Positions 33,031 through 41,703 of a DNA stretch of 64,000 bases are shown here, in pieces. The position numbers were made by a program, and so were the translations under genes. Origin of the DNA: Palsa-504 sp963739135 (GTDB taxonomy: Bacteria > Actinomycetota > Actinomycetes > Streptosporangiales > Streptosporangiaceae). The notes under the pieces were generated by a model, which saw nothing but the letters and a program-made list of their open reading frames with translations, was not told the origin of the DNA and did no database searches. The DNA lies in contig CAVTZG010000020.1 of the NCBI GenBank assembly GCA_963739135.1, positions 136,580 to 200,579 on the forward strand, in the 5' to 3' direction. The first letter of the stretch is position 1, and each line of letters begins with the position of its first letter.

Positions 33031-34375
33031 CGGCCTCGCTGCCGTTGGCGGAGGGCAGGTCGCGGTCCGGCGCGGTGGCGGCGGCCGCCTCGGCCGGGTC
33101 TTCGTCGCCCGGGACCACGGAGTCCGCGCCGCCGACGGGATCGGCGGCACCCAGCGGATCGAAGAAGCTGACACCTGAGCCGTTATTGGCGAGCATGGCG
33201 GCCACGGCATCGGCCGTGGCGGCCGACAGTGGCGAGACGCTGGTCCCCGGGGCGTCGGTGGCCTCCGGCACGGCGCCGTTCTCGAGTGTGGCGCCGTTCT
33301 CGAGTGTGGCGCCGTTCTCGAGTGTGGCGCCGTTCTCGAGTGTGGCGCCGTTCTCGAGTGTGGCGCCGTTTTCCGGTGCGGTGCCGCTGTCCGCCGACGC
33401 GGCACCGATCGCGGGCACGTCCGCCGCGGCGGTCACAGTGGGCGGCTTGCGCCGGGCGTGGTCCCGGGGGCCACGGGCGGGCTCGGCCGGACCGGTGTCC
33501 GCGCCGCCGCCACCGAATGCGTTGGCGACCGACCGGAGCGCGGTGGTGACCTCGCTCGGGATGACCCAGAACGTACTGCCCGAGCCCTGCGCGATCTGCG
33601 GCAGCGTCTGCAGGTACTGGTAGGCGAGCAGCTTGGGATCCGGGTCGTTGTCGTGCACGGCCTGAAACACGGTCGCGATGGCCTGGGCCTGGCCTTCGGC
33701 CCGCAGGATCGCGCTCTGCTTCGCGCCTTCCGCGCTCAGGATGGCGCTCTGCTTCTCGCCCTCCGCGGTGAGGATCTTGGACTGCCTGACACCCTCGGCG
33801 GTCAGGACCGCGGCGCGCTTCTCCCGCTCGGCGCGCATCTGCTTCTCCATGGCGTCCTTGACCGACTTCGGCGGGTCGATCGCCTTGATCTCCACCCGGG
33901 TGACCCGGATGCCCCACTTCCCCGACGCGTCGTCCAGGACGCCGCGCAGCAAGGCGTTGATCTTGTCCCGCGAGGTCAGCGTCTGCTCCAGGTCCATGGA
34001 GCCGATCACGCTCCGCAGCATCGTCGCGGTGATCTGCTCGATCGCCTGGATGTAATTGACGATTTCGTAGTCCGCCGCTCGCGGGTCGGTCACCTGGAAG
34101 AACAGCACCGTGTCGATGAGCACGACCAGGTTGTCCTCGGTGATGACCGGCGCGCCTGCGAACGAGACCACCTGCTCACGCAGGTCGATCATCGGCTTGA
34201 CCCGGTCGATCATCGGAATGACGAAATTCATCCCGGGTTCCAGCGTCTTGCGGTAGCGGCCGAGCCGCTCGACATTGCGGGCGCGGGCCTGCGGCACGAT
34301 CCGGACCGAGCGGACAACGGTGATGACGACGAGGATCGCGACGACAGCCGCGACGATGACTTCAGCCAGGATCAT
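33023..34375 (-). CDS. SPFH/stomatin-family membrane protein (QmcA-like)
   Basis: 450 residues from the ATG at 34375. N-terminal membrane helix (MILAEVIVAAVVAILVVITVV), then the SPFH domain: VPQARARNVERLGRYRKTLEPGMNFVIP (about 28-56), VVSFAGAPVITEDN, VIGSMDLEQTLTSRDKIN and a coiled-coil with repeats AEGEKQSAILSAEGAKQSAI (about 205-245). After about 300 comes a long acidic tail with ENGATL repeats, not typical of stomatins. Such proteins oligomerise in membrane microdomains and pair with NfeD, which is the next gene upstream (2-bp gap). Confidence 0.92.
   Translation of the reverse strand: MILAEVIVAAVVAILVVITVVRSVRIVPQARARNVERLGRYRKTLEPGMNFVIPMIDRVKPMIDLREQVVSFAGAPVITEDNLVVLIDTVLFFQVTDPRAADYEIVNYIQAIEQITATMLRSVIGSMDLEQTLTSRDKINALLRGVLDDASGKWGIRVTRVEIKAIDPPKSVKDAMEKQMRAEREKRAAVLTAEGVRQSKILTAEGEKQSAILSAEGAKQSAILRAEGQAQAIATVFQAVHDNDPDPKLLAYQYLQTLPQIAQGSGSTFWVIPSEVTTALRSVANAFGGGGADTGPAEPARGPRDHARRKPPTVTAAADVPAIGAASADSGTAPENGATLENGATLENGATLENGATLENGATLENGAVPEATDAPGTSVSPLSAATADAVAAMLANNGSGVSFFDPLGAADPVGGADSVVPGDEDPAEAAAATAPDRDLPSANGSEAAI
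33273..33370 (-). repeat. Five tandem 18-bp repeats encoding ENGATL
   Basis: Five perfect GCGCCGTTCTCGAGTGTG units (plus-strand reading) plus a partial sixth, inside the C-terminal tail of the SPFH gene. Perfect identity implies recent expansion. Confidence 0.95.
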
Positions 34376-34377
34376 GG

Positions 34378-34812
34378 CTACTCCCGGGGATAGACAAGTG
34401 CGGTGGCCCCCTTGATCTGCATGACGTCGACCTTGGTGCCGGCCGGGATCACGAGCGATTCGTCCAGGTAGGGACGCGAGGTCCATTCCTCGCCGTCGAT
34501 GCGGACCCGCCCGCTGTGCTCGTTCACCTCTTCCAGGACGATCGCCGAACGCCCGACCAGCGCGGCGGCTCCTGTGCGCAGCGCCGGCGGCTGCTTGATG
34601 TGCCGGAGCGCGACCGGGCGGACAAACCCCAGCCCGGCGACGGCGGCGGCGGCGAAGGCGGCCAACTGAGCGGCCAGGTCCAGATGGAAGGCGCCGACCG
34701 CGGCCGCGACCAGGGCCGCGACCGCGATGAGGCCGAAGGCCAGTGTCGTGGTGAGGATTTCGGCAACGCCGAGAACGGCTGCAATGATGAGCCATACGAT
34801 CCAAGACACCAT
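34378..34812 (-). CDS. NfeD-family membrane protein
   Basis: 144 residues from the ATG at 34812. Hydrophobic segments about 3-25, 28-48 and 50-66 (MVSWIVWLIIAAVLGVAEI, LAFGLIAVAALVAAAVGAF, LAAQLAAFAAAAVAGLGF) are followed by a C-terminal OB-fold domain (LVGRSAIVLEEVNEHSGRVR, IPAGTKVDVMQIKGATALVY). NfeD proteins operate with SPFH proteins in membrane microdomains. The stop is 2 bp from the SPFH start. It is divergent from the collagen-like HTH protein, with 245 bp between starts. Confidence 0.9.
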   Translation of the reverse strand: MVSWIVWLIIAAVLGVAEILTTTLAFGLIAVAALVAAAVGAFHLDLAAQLAAFAAAAVAGLGFVRPVALRHIKQPPALRTGAAALVGRSAIVLEEVNEHSGRVRIDGEEWTSRPYLDESLVIPAGTKVDVMQIKGATALVYPRE

Positions 34813-35045
34813 GGCCGCTCCGCTGAATGCTTCTGTTCCGAGAGTATCCCCCGCCGCACGCCTTTCGTATCGTGCCCTGGTTCCGGCCCGACGCAGCCTC
34901 TGATACACGGTGTTATCGGGTCAATACGGTGCGATTATGTGCAATTAGTGACAATTGGCCGTCTCGGTCTTACAGGGGATTTCTGCCGACCTACACTCAT
35001 CAGGTAGGGCACTTGTCCCGCAGCGCGGCTGGACAATCAGGGTCC

Positions 35046-35052
35046 AGGAGGT
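35046..35052 (+). promoter_or_regulatory. Strong ribosome-binding site deciding the start of the next gene
   Basis: AGGAGGT five bases before the GTG at 35058. It fixes the start there although the open frame runs back to 34827. Confidence 0.8.
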
Positions 35053-35057
35053 ACCTG

Positions 35058-36395
35058 GTGGAACGTGGCGACACCGGCCTGGGCCGCGATGCGTACGGGG
35101 TGCCCAGAAGACGCCGCCTCGGTGACCGCCGGGGATACCGGTTCAAAGACGACCCAGCCGGGAGCGAGGCGGACGACGACGAGTACTACAGCCAGCTGCT
35201 GCGCCGTCCGGGCGAGCAGCCGCCCCCATCCCAGCAGGCAGGTCCCCAGCAGGCGCCACCGCAGCAGGCTACGCCACAGCGGCCGCGGCCTGGCCAGCCG
35301 GGCCGGCCGTACCCGCGTCCGCCGGGACGGTTCGGCCCGCCGCCCGGCAACCCGGTCGGCGGCTTCCCCCCGAACGGCGCCCCGGGACACAGCAATCCGC
35401 TCGGCAGCCCGCCGGACGGGAGCCACGCCAACGGAGGCCCGGCATACGGCGGCGGGGTCAACGGCGGTGCGCAGAGCGGCGGGCCGCTGCCGGGCCACCA
35501 ATACCGCCTGTCCAACGGCCGCCGGGTTCCGCCCCGGGCTGAACGGCCGTACCGCCCGGAGGCCCCCGGTCAGGCGCCCGGGCAGGCGGGCGCGCCAGCG
35601 GGAGGGCCCGGAGGAGCCAGGCCGGGCCCGGTTCCTGGCCAGGACCCGCCGAGTGGCTGGACCCGGCCGGGACGGCCGTACCGGGCTCGGGGCGTCCCTC
35701 CGTCGGGAGGCGCGCACGCATACGGCAGCGTCCCCCGGGCCGATGTCGGTCCGGGAAGGGTTCCCGGTGCCTCCGGGATGCCCGGTGCCCCGGGGATGCC
35801 GGGCGGCCCGGGGTTTCCGGGCGGGTCTGGCGTGCCCGGCGGCTCAGGAATGCCGGGCACGTCGGGGGTCTCCGGTGCGTCCGGGATACCACCCGGCCCG
35901 GCGGGGCCGGTGATCAAGCAGCGGGACACGGCCAAGCCCGACGAGCGGCCCATGGACACCTCGCAGGCGCTGGTCAGCATCGCGCCGGACGGCCTGGAGT
36001 CGTTCGCGCGTGACCTGCGCGCGCTGCGGGCCAAGGCCGAGCTCGACTACCCGGAGATGGCCGAGGTGTCGCACTTCACCATGAAGACACTGGCGGCGGC
36101 GGCGGGCGGTATGCGGCTGCCCGCATTGCCGGTGGCCGTGGCCTACGTGCGCGCCTGCGGCGGGGACGTCGCCGAATGGGAAGATCGCTGGCAGAAGCTG
36201 GCCGAGAGGATCACCGCCGAGTCGGCCAAGAAGCGCCGCGGCGACGACGACGAGAGCCCGCCGGAGCCCTCAGACACCCCGGCCATGGCCGAACCGCCGG
36301 CCCTGTCCCCGGCTGCCGACCCGGACCCCGACCCGGGCGAGGTCTATGTCATCACCTCGGCCAAGCCGCGCCAGCCGGGCTGGCCGGGGGGGTGA
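35058..36395 (+). CDS. HTH-domain protein with proline-rich and collagen-like regions
   Basis: 445 residues. The N-terminus is charged (VERGDTGLGRDAYGVPRRRR, then acidic with EADDDEYYSQ). Residues about 50-230 are rich in Pro, Gly and Gln. At about 235-285 a run of Gly-X-Y triplets (GASGMPGAPGMPGGPGFPGG and onward) looks like a short collagen-like stretch. An XRE-like HTH module follows (about 310-385: FARDLRALRAKAELDYPEM, LPALPVAVAYVRACGGDV, AEWEDRWQKL), clearly paralogous to that of the protein at 31597. No signal peptide or membrane helix is evident, so the collagen-like part would be cytosolic. Function unknown. Confidence 0.75.
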   Translation: MERGDTGLGRDAYGVPRRRRLGDRRGYRFKDDPAGSEADDDEYYSQLLRRPGEQPPPSQQAGPQQAPPQQATPQRPRPGQPGRPYPRPPGRFGPPPGNPVGGFPPNGAPGHSNPLGSPPDGSHANGGPAYGGGVNGGAQSGGPLPGHQYRLSNGRRVPPRAERPYRPEAPGQAPGQAGAPAGGPGGARPGPVPGQDPPSGWTRPGRPYRARGVPPSGGAHAYGSVPRADVGPGRVPGASGMPGAPGMPGGPGFPGGSGVPGGSGMPGTSGVSGASGIPPGPAGPVIKQRDTAKPDERPMDTSQALVSIAPDGLESFARDLRALRAKAELDYPEMAEVSHFTMKTLAAAAGGMRLPALPVAVAYVRACGGDVAEWEDRWQKLAERITAESAKKRRGDDDESPPEPSDTPAMAEPPALSPAADPDPDPGEVYVITSAKPRQPGWPGG

Positions 36396-36432
36396 GCCAG
36401 GGGGGCCGAGGAGGCCACGCGGCCGAGGGGGT

Positions 36433-36489
36433 TTGGGGGGAACCGTTTCCCCCCAAGAGCAGGAGGGGTCTGGGGGGATCGTTCCCCCC
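36433..36489. repeat. Two adjacent G-run/C-run hairpins
   Basis: First hairpin: TTGGGGGGAA (36433-36442) pairs perfectly with TTCCCCCCAA (36447-36456) around a 4-nt loop. Second: GGGGGGA (36472-36478) pairs with TCCCCCC (36483-36489), 4-nt loop. Both lie between the HTH gene stop and the PHP gene start. No U-tract follows, so they could be terminators of an unusual kind or a REP-like unit. Confidence 0.7.
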
Positions 36490-36507
36490 GAGAATAAACT
36501 CGGCAGC

Positions 36508-37329
36508 GTGCTGCCCGCGGACAACCATGTGCACACCCAGTGGTCGTGGGACGCACCGCCCGAGGCCTCGATGATGCTCAGCTGCGAGCAGGCGCTGGCC
36601 GCCGGGGCCCCCGCGGTGGCCTTCACCGATCACGTCGACTTCACCGCCTGGATGGACGGCGACCAGATCGCCGCGGACAACATCGACCCGCGCCCGTACG
36701 CGCGGATGCGCCCGCTGAACGTCAGCGGCTACCTCGCCTCGGTTGAGGAGTGCCGCGAGCGCTACCCGGACCTGCGGATCCTGTCCGGGGCCGAGATCGG
36801 CGAGGCGCACATGTGGGCGGCCAGCGCGGCCGACGTTGTGGCCCGGGGCGGCTTTGACCGGATCCTCGGCTCGGTGCACGCGGTGCCGTACGGCGGGCGC
36901 CTGACCGCGGCCGACGTGCTGTTCCGCGAGATGCCCGCCCACGAGGCGATGCAGTTGTACTTCGCCGAGGTGGTCCGGCTGATCGAAGGCAGCGGCATCT
37001 TCGGCGTGCTGGCCCACCTGGATTTCCCGCGGCGGATGTGGCCGTGGGCGGCGGGACCTTACCAGGAGCAGGCCTTCGAAGCCGAGTACCGGGAAGTGCT
37101 GCGCGCCCTGGCCGCCAGCGACCGGATCCTCGAGGTGAACACGAAGAGCCCGCTGCTCTCGGCCGAACTGCTGGGCTGGTGGCGGGATGCCGGGGGCCGG
37201 GCCGTGTCGTTCGGCAGCGACGCGCATCAACCGTGGCGGGTCGGCGACAAGTTCAAGCTGGCAGTCGATGTGGTCGAGGCGGCCGGCTTCCGCGCCGGAC
37301 GGGACCGGTTCGACTTCTGGCGCAGGTAA
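36508..37329 (+). CDS. PHP-domain phosphoesterase (histidinol-phosphatase-like)
   Basis: 273 residues from the GTG at 36508; earlier in-frame sequence overlaps the hairpins and is not protein-like. PHP motifs: DNHVHTQWSWD (motif I), FTDHVDF (motif II), EIGEAH (motif III), the histidine in ILGSVHAVPYGG, HLDFPRR, and near the end FGSDAHQPWRVGD (motif IV). These supply the metal ligands of a trinuclear site. It resembles HisK-type histidinol phosphatases but could act on other phosphate esters. It is preceded by the two G/C hairpins. Confidence 0.88.
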   Translation: MLPADNHVHTQWSWDAPPEASMMLSCEQALAAGAPAVAFTDHVDFTAWMDGDQIAADNIDPRPYARMRPLNVSGYLASVEECRERYPDLRILSGAEIGEAHMWAASAADVVARGGFDRILGSVHAVPYGGRLTAADVLFREMPAHEAMQLYFAEVVRLIEGSGIFGVLAHLDFPRRMWPWAAGPYQEQAFEAEYREVLRALAASDRILEVNTKSPLLSAELLGWWRDAGGRAVSFGSDAHQPWRVGDKFKLAVDVVEAAGFRAGRDRFDFWRR

Positions 37330-37583
37330 GAGCGCGAGGCCAGTCCAGCACGCCGCCTCAGGACCGATGGCACTCACCCCTGTGACATCCCGGCTAAGAG
37401 CGTCGGCGATCCGGCGCCACGCGGAAAGCGGCCAGCCGTGCAGTCCGATTCCATCGCCTCGTGACATGTGCCCTGGCGGTAGTCCGGTGGGGACTGTCGG
37501 CCTGCCAGCAGGCGACCTTCGGCCCTGTGGCTGCCCGGGGGCCGCTCGTAGCTTGGTGCCGCGATCCGGCCGGGATGTGTGAC

Positions 37584-39110
37584 ATGAACACTGCTGTTCT
37601 GCTAGCTGGAAGGAGCGGTCGCGGGCGTCGCTGGCGCGTGCTGCGGCTGCTCATGATCGTCATCGCGCTGTGCCTGGCGGCGGCGGCGTGCGGCGGGCCT
37701 CCGGCTCCGGCCGCGAGGGCGCCGACGGTGAACTCGCTGACCGTCAAGGCGTGCATGGTCGCTGGCTTGCCGGCCCGGTGCGGGACACTGATCGTGCCGG
37801 AGGACCGGCTGACCGGGACCGGGCGTACCATCCCGGTCCGGTTCGTGGTCATCCCGGCCACCGGCCGGGACCGGGCACCGGACCCGGTGGTCTGGTTCTC
37901 CGGCGGCCCCGGCGGCTCAGCGGTGGACGACATTCCCGACAATATGTCGTTGCTAGCAAACGTAAACGTCCACCGGGACCTGGTGTTCGTCGACCAGCGT
38001 GGCACTGGCGGCTCGAACTCGTTGAACTGCCCGATCTTCGCGGGCGGCCTGGCCGATAAGCCCGCGATGCGCGCCAGCATCCAGTCCTGCCTGGCCCACC
38101 TGCCTGGCGACCTGCAGTTCTACACCACCGCGATGTACGCCGACGACGTCAACCAGCTGCTGGGTGACCTGCACTACGCCCAGGTCAATCTCATGGGCAT
38201 CTCCTACGGGACGGACGCCGAGCAGGTCTTCCTGCTCCGCCACCCGGCGCGGGTGCGGACGATGACGCTGCTCAGCGGATCCCCGCTCAACATCCGGCTG
38301 TTCGACTTCGCCCCCGGGAACTCCCAGCTGGCCCTGGACCACGTGTTCGCCATGTGCCAGAGCCAGCGCACCTGCCAGCAGGCCTTCCCGCACCTGGCCG
38401 CCGACTGGTCCGCCCTGTGGGCCTCGGTCGGCAAGTCACCCTGGGTCCTCCCGGCCGCGCAGTCACCGACCAAGACCACGGTGCGCCTGGACCAGGACGG
38501 GCTGGCCAGCTGGATCTACAACGCGATGTTTACCGGCGACATCGGCCCCATCCCGGCGCTGGTCCATGCCCTGGCCACGGCCAGCAACAAGGCCGCCACC
38601 CTGGCCTCGGTGATGAGCGGGCTTCTGGCGTCGGGCGAGCTTTCGCCGGGATCCAGCAGCGGCGTCAACCAGATGATGGTCTTCGAGATCGAGTGCACCG
38701 AGCCCTGGCAAACCGTCCAGCCCGCAGCGCTGTCGGACCAGCGCGGCAGCTTCGAATACCAGACGGACCTGCAGTCAGCTCAGCAGTGGCAGTTCATGTG
38801 CCCGCTGATCCCGAAGTCGGCCGCCGCGGTCGGCCAGCAGCAGCCGGCGGTATCGACGGTGCCGGTACTGGCGTTCAACGGCGCTTACGACCCGATCGAG
38901 CAGCCGCGGAACTGGGCCAGGGCCCCGCAGCTCTACCCCGACAGCCGCGACATCGCGCTGCCGGGCCAAGGACACGACACCAACAACACCTGGGACTTCT
39001 GCGCCGGACCGCTGACCCAGGCGTTCATCGAGCAGGGCAGCCCGGCCCACCTGGACACTAGCTGCCTGGCCGACATCCCCGCCCCGGTGTTCGACCTGAC
39101 CGTGCCATGA
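37584..39110 (+). CDS. Exported alpha/beta hydrolase lipoprotein, TAP-like (tripeptidyl aminopeptidase family)
   Basis: 508 residues from the ATG at 37584. A signal peptide with a lipobox ends at Cys36 (LAAAACGG), predicting lipid anchoring on the outer face of the membrane. Alpha/beta-hydrolase features are FSGGPGGSAVDD (oxyanion loop), DQRGTGGSN, nucleophile elbow GISYGT, Asp in FNGAYDPIEQP and His in PGQGHDTNN, with a TAP-like C-terminal domain. Relatives cleave N-terminal peptides from secreted proteins, while some are lipases. Single gene. Confidence 0.88.
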   Translation: MNTAVLLAGRSGRGRRWRVLRLLMIVIALCLAAAACGGPPAPAARAPTVNSLTVKACMVAGLPARCGTLIVPEDRLTGTGRTIPVRFVVIPATGRDRAPDPVVWFSGGPGGSAVDDIPDNMSLLANVNVHRDLVFVDQRGTGGSNSLNCPIFAGGLADKPAMRASIQSCLAHLPGDLQFYTTAMYADDVNQLLGDLHYAQVNLMGISYGTDAEQVFLLRHPARVRTMTLLSGSPLNIRLFDFAPGNSQLALDHVFAMCQSQRTCQQAFPHLAADWSALWASVGKSPWVLPAAQSPTKTTVRLDQDGLASWIYNAMFTGDIGPIPALVHALATASNKAATLASVMSGLLASGELSPGSSSGVNQMMVFEIECTEPWQTVQPAALSDQRGSFEYQTDLQSAQQWQFMCPLIPKSAAAVGQQQPAVSTVPVLAFNGAYDPIEQPRNWARAPQLYPDSRDIALPGQGHDTNNTWDFCAGPLTQAFIEQGSPAHLDTSCLADIPAPVFDLTVP

Positions 39111-39259
39111 GCCGGCAGCTAGCTGCGGTTTTCTTGGATTGATGACGTCACTGGCCGGTTCGGCTTCCGGCGGCGGTCGCAGGACGCAAGCTGAGAGGTC
39201 GACGGCGGCGACGGACGCCCTAGCGCCGGAGGAAGGGTCCGGACCGCCGCCGACTGCTC

Positions 39260-39565
39260 TCAGGTCCAGGTGTCGCCGAAGCGGGCACTCATGTCGTCCC
39301 AGCTTTCCTCGTCGGGGCGGCGCTTCGGTGTGTCCGTCTCCTGGTCATCCAGGGCGGCCCGGGGCTGAGGTATGGACCGGCTCTGGCAGTGCACGGCGAA
39401 CCGTAGCTCCGCATAGTAGGTCTCGCGGTCTCGGACTTCCGCGCGGGCCTCGACGGGTGCCGGACGGTCCGCGCCGCTGCCCCGGAACGGGGGCCTGGCG
39501 CCGGAGTCACCGTCATCGGGCGCTGACAGGCCTTCGTCCGGATAGCTGCTGGCCACGAGATACAC
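39260..39565 (-). CDS. Conserved-looking hypothetical protein
   Basis: 101 residues, MYLVASSYPDEGLSAPDDGD to DDMSARFGDTWT. Strongly charged, with a central YYAELRFAVHCQSRSI segment; no membrane helix or known motif. Codon use matches neighbouring genes. Its upstream region is unusually AT-rich, compatible with a promoter. Function unknown. Confidence 0.5.
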   Translation of the reverse strand: MYLVASSYPDEGLSAPDDGDSGARPPFRGSGADRPAPVEARAEVRDRETYYAELRFAVHCQSRSIPQPRAALDDQETDTPKRRPDEESWDDMSARFGDTWT

Positions 39566-40095
39566 CTCGAATATGATCCTGACTGGGGCAGCACCCCGCC
39601 AGCTAACACGGCCCGCTGGCGGGGCACCGACCGGTAAACACGGTGCGAAGTTGTTCCGCTACCATTTGTAATGTAACCCTATGTACTGTATCCAATGCAA
39701 TGGGTCACATAGTAATAGTTACCTATCTCCCAGGTGATACTTCACGCGGAGTTAGAGATCCGAGACCTTAGAGAAACTGGGTGTCCTAGTAAACCAGTGT
39801 GAACACGAACTGTAGCGCCGGGCGGGCGGCACGGACCGTTCGGCATAAATCTACTGACAGGCCCGGTTACTGTCCGCGCATGATGTTGCCGATGATGCCG
39901 CCCACCGCGCCGGCCTGCGCGGCCTGCGGGTCGGCCTGCCGGGCCAGGTAGGGGTCGAGCGCGTGGGGCCAGGATGGCTGGGTGCGCTGCTACCGGCACG
40001 AGCCTACCCGCCGCCCGGACGCGGGCCGCGGGGGGTGGATGTCCGATTCCCGCCAGTACCACTCTGGCCGGGCTGGCATTGTGGATGACGTGAAC
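39566..40095. other. AT-rich intergenic region with a gene fragment
   Basis: About 530 bp between the hypothetical gene and the AlkA gene. 39650-39780 is markedly poorer in GC than its surroundings and contains a loose inverted arrangement (GTAAC... / ...GTTAC). At 39867-39985 the minus strand reads a C-terminus, YLARQADPQAAQAGAVGGII then GNIMRGQ, ending in TAA, with no start and an in-frame stop just upstream. It is a probable fragment of an unidentified gene. Confidence 0.45.
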
Positions 40096-41703
40096 ATGAG
40101 CATGGATGACGAGCAGCGTTACCAGGCGGCGGTGAGCAAGGACTCGCGCTTCGACGGGGTGTTCTTCATCGCCGTGACCTCGACGGGTATCTACTGCCGC
40201 CCGTCGTGCCCGGCGATCACGCCCAAGCGCGCGAACATGCGGTTCCACCGCAGCGCCGCCGCGGCCCAGGAGGCCGGCTTCAGGGCCTGCAAGCGGTGCC
40301 GTCCGGACGCCTCCCCCGGCTCGCCGGAATGGAACATCAGGGCCGACGTGGTAGGCCGGGCCATGCGGCTGATCGCCGACGGCGTGGTCGACCGGGACGG
40401 GGTGGCCGGGCTGGCCGAACGCCTTGGCTACGAGCAGCGGCAGGTGCGCCGGCTGGTGACCGCCGAACTCGGCGCCGGGCCGCTGGCCATCGCCCGCGCG
40501 CAGCGGGCCCAGACGGCGCGGGTGCTGACCGAGACGACCACGCTGCCGCTGTCGGAGATCGCGTTCGCGGCCGGGTTCGCCAGCATCAGGCAGTTCAACG
40601 CGACGATTCAGGAGGTCTTCGCGGTGACGCCTACGCTGCTGCGCGAGAAGCGCGGGCGTCAGGGGGGCACGGGGGGGCGGGCCGCCCCTCGGTACGCGTG
40701 GGGATCCCGGCGGGCCGCGCTGGCTGCGCCCGGGACCGACCCGCTGGCCCCCGGCCTGATCAGACTGCGGCTGCCGTACCGGGTGCCGGTCGACCTGGAC
40801 CGGATGCTGGGCTTCCTGGCCGCGCGGGCCATCCCGGGCGTGGAGTCGGTCGAGGCGGGCCGGTACCGGCGGACGCTGACGCTGCCGAACGGCACCGGGA
40901 TCATGTCGGTCGGCGCGGGCGCCGACGCGGGTAAGGGCGACCCCGGCTACATCGACTGCGAGCTGCAGCTGGAGGACCTGCGCGACCTGACCGCGGCGGT
41001 GCAGCGCTGCCGCCGGCTGCTCGATCTGGACGCGGACCCCGAGGCGGTCAGCGGGTACCTGGGCGACGACCCGGTGATCGGGCCGCTGGCCCGGGCCTGC
41101 CCGGGCCGCCGCTCCCCCGGCCACGTGGACGGGAACGAGCTCGCGCTGCGGGCCGTGCTGGGTCAGCAGGTCTCGGTGGCCGCGGCCCGGCGGCTGGGGG
41201 TCCGGCTGGTGGCGGCCTACGGCAAGCCGCTGGAGCGGACGGAAGGTGCGCTGACGCACTGCTTCCCCGCGGCCGAGACGCTGGCCGCGGCCGATCCGGC
41301 CACGCTGCCGATGCCGCGATCCCGCGCCGCCGCGCTGACCGGGCTGGCCGCCGCGCTCGCGTCCGGTGAGCTGTCCTTGGATCCCGGAGCCGAACGTGAC
41401 CGGGCCGAGGCGCAGCTGCTGGCCCTGCCCGGCATCGGGCCGTGGACGGCGGCCTACATCCGGATGCGCGCGCTGTCCGACCCGGACGCGTTCCTGCCCG
41501 GGGACGCGGGCGTGCTCGCCGCGCTGGGCCGCCTCGGCGCGGTGCCGGCCGGAACCGGCACGGTGCCGGCCGGAACCGGCGCGGCGGGCCGGGTCCGCGT
41601 GGCCAAGGCGGCCGCGGAGCTGGCCGAAGGTTGGCGGCCGTGGCGGTCCTACGCCGTCCATCACCTGTGGGCTTCGCTGGAGAAACTGGAGGAATCGTCG
41701 TGA
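40096..41703 (+). CDS. Ada/AlkA fusion: alkylation-sensing regulator with DNA-3-methyladenine glycosylase
   Basis: 535 residues from the ATG at 40096 (MSMDDEQRYQAAV); upstream GTGs in frame are possible. Domains: Ada zinc domain (about 1-75; YCRPSCPAI and FRACKRCRPD give four Cys), AraC-type HTH (about 85-185; LPLSEIAFAAGFASIRQFN), then an AlkA N-terminal domain and HhH-GPD glycosylase (about 200-530). Catalytic Asp is in FLPGDAGVLAALG. It combines methyl-phosphotriester sensing with removal of alkylated bases. The TGA overlaps the Ogt start (GTGA). A short duplication (VPAGTGTVPAGTG) follows the catalytic helix. Confidence 0.92.
   Translation: MSMDDEQRYQAAVSKDSRFDGVFFIAVTSTGIYCRPSCPAITPKRANMRFHRSAAAAQEAGFRACKRCRPDASPGSPEWNIRADVVGRAMRLIADGVVDRDGVAGLAERLGYEQRQVRRLVTAELGAGPLAIARAQRAQTARVLTETTTLPLSEIAFAAGFASIRQFNATIQEVFAVTPTLLREKRGRQGGTGGRAAPRYAWGSRRAALAAPGTDPLAPGLIRLRLPYRVPVDLDRMLGFLAARAIPGVESVEAGRYRRTLTLPNGTGIMSVGAGADAGKGDPGYIDCELQLEDLRDLTAAVQRCRRLLDLDADPEAVSGYLGDDPVIGPLARACPGRRSPGHVDGNELALRAVLGQQVSVAAARRLGVRLVAAYGKPLERTEGALTHCFPAAETLAAADPATLPMPRSRAAALTGLAAALASGELSLDPGAERDRAEAQLLALPGIGPWTAAYIRMRALSDPDAFLPGDAGVLAALGRLGAVPAGTGTVPAGTGAAGRVRVAKAAAELAEGWRPWRSYAVHHLWASLEKLEESS

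Noticed and set aside
36433..36489. Possible third MITE copy, since GGGGGGAAC resembles the MITE ends
   Set aside because: Only the G-run with AAC is shared. There is no CCG(T/A)AG end, no central palindrome and no target duplication.
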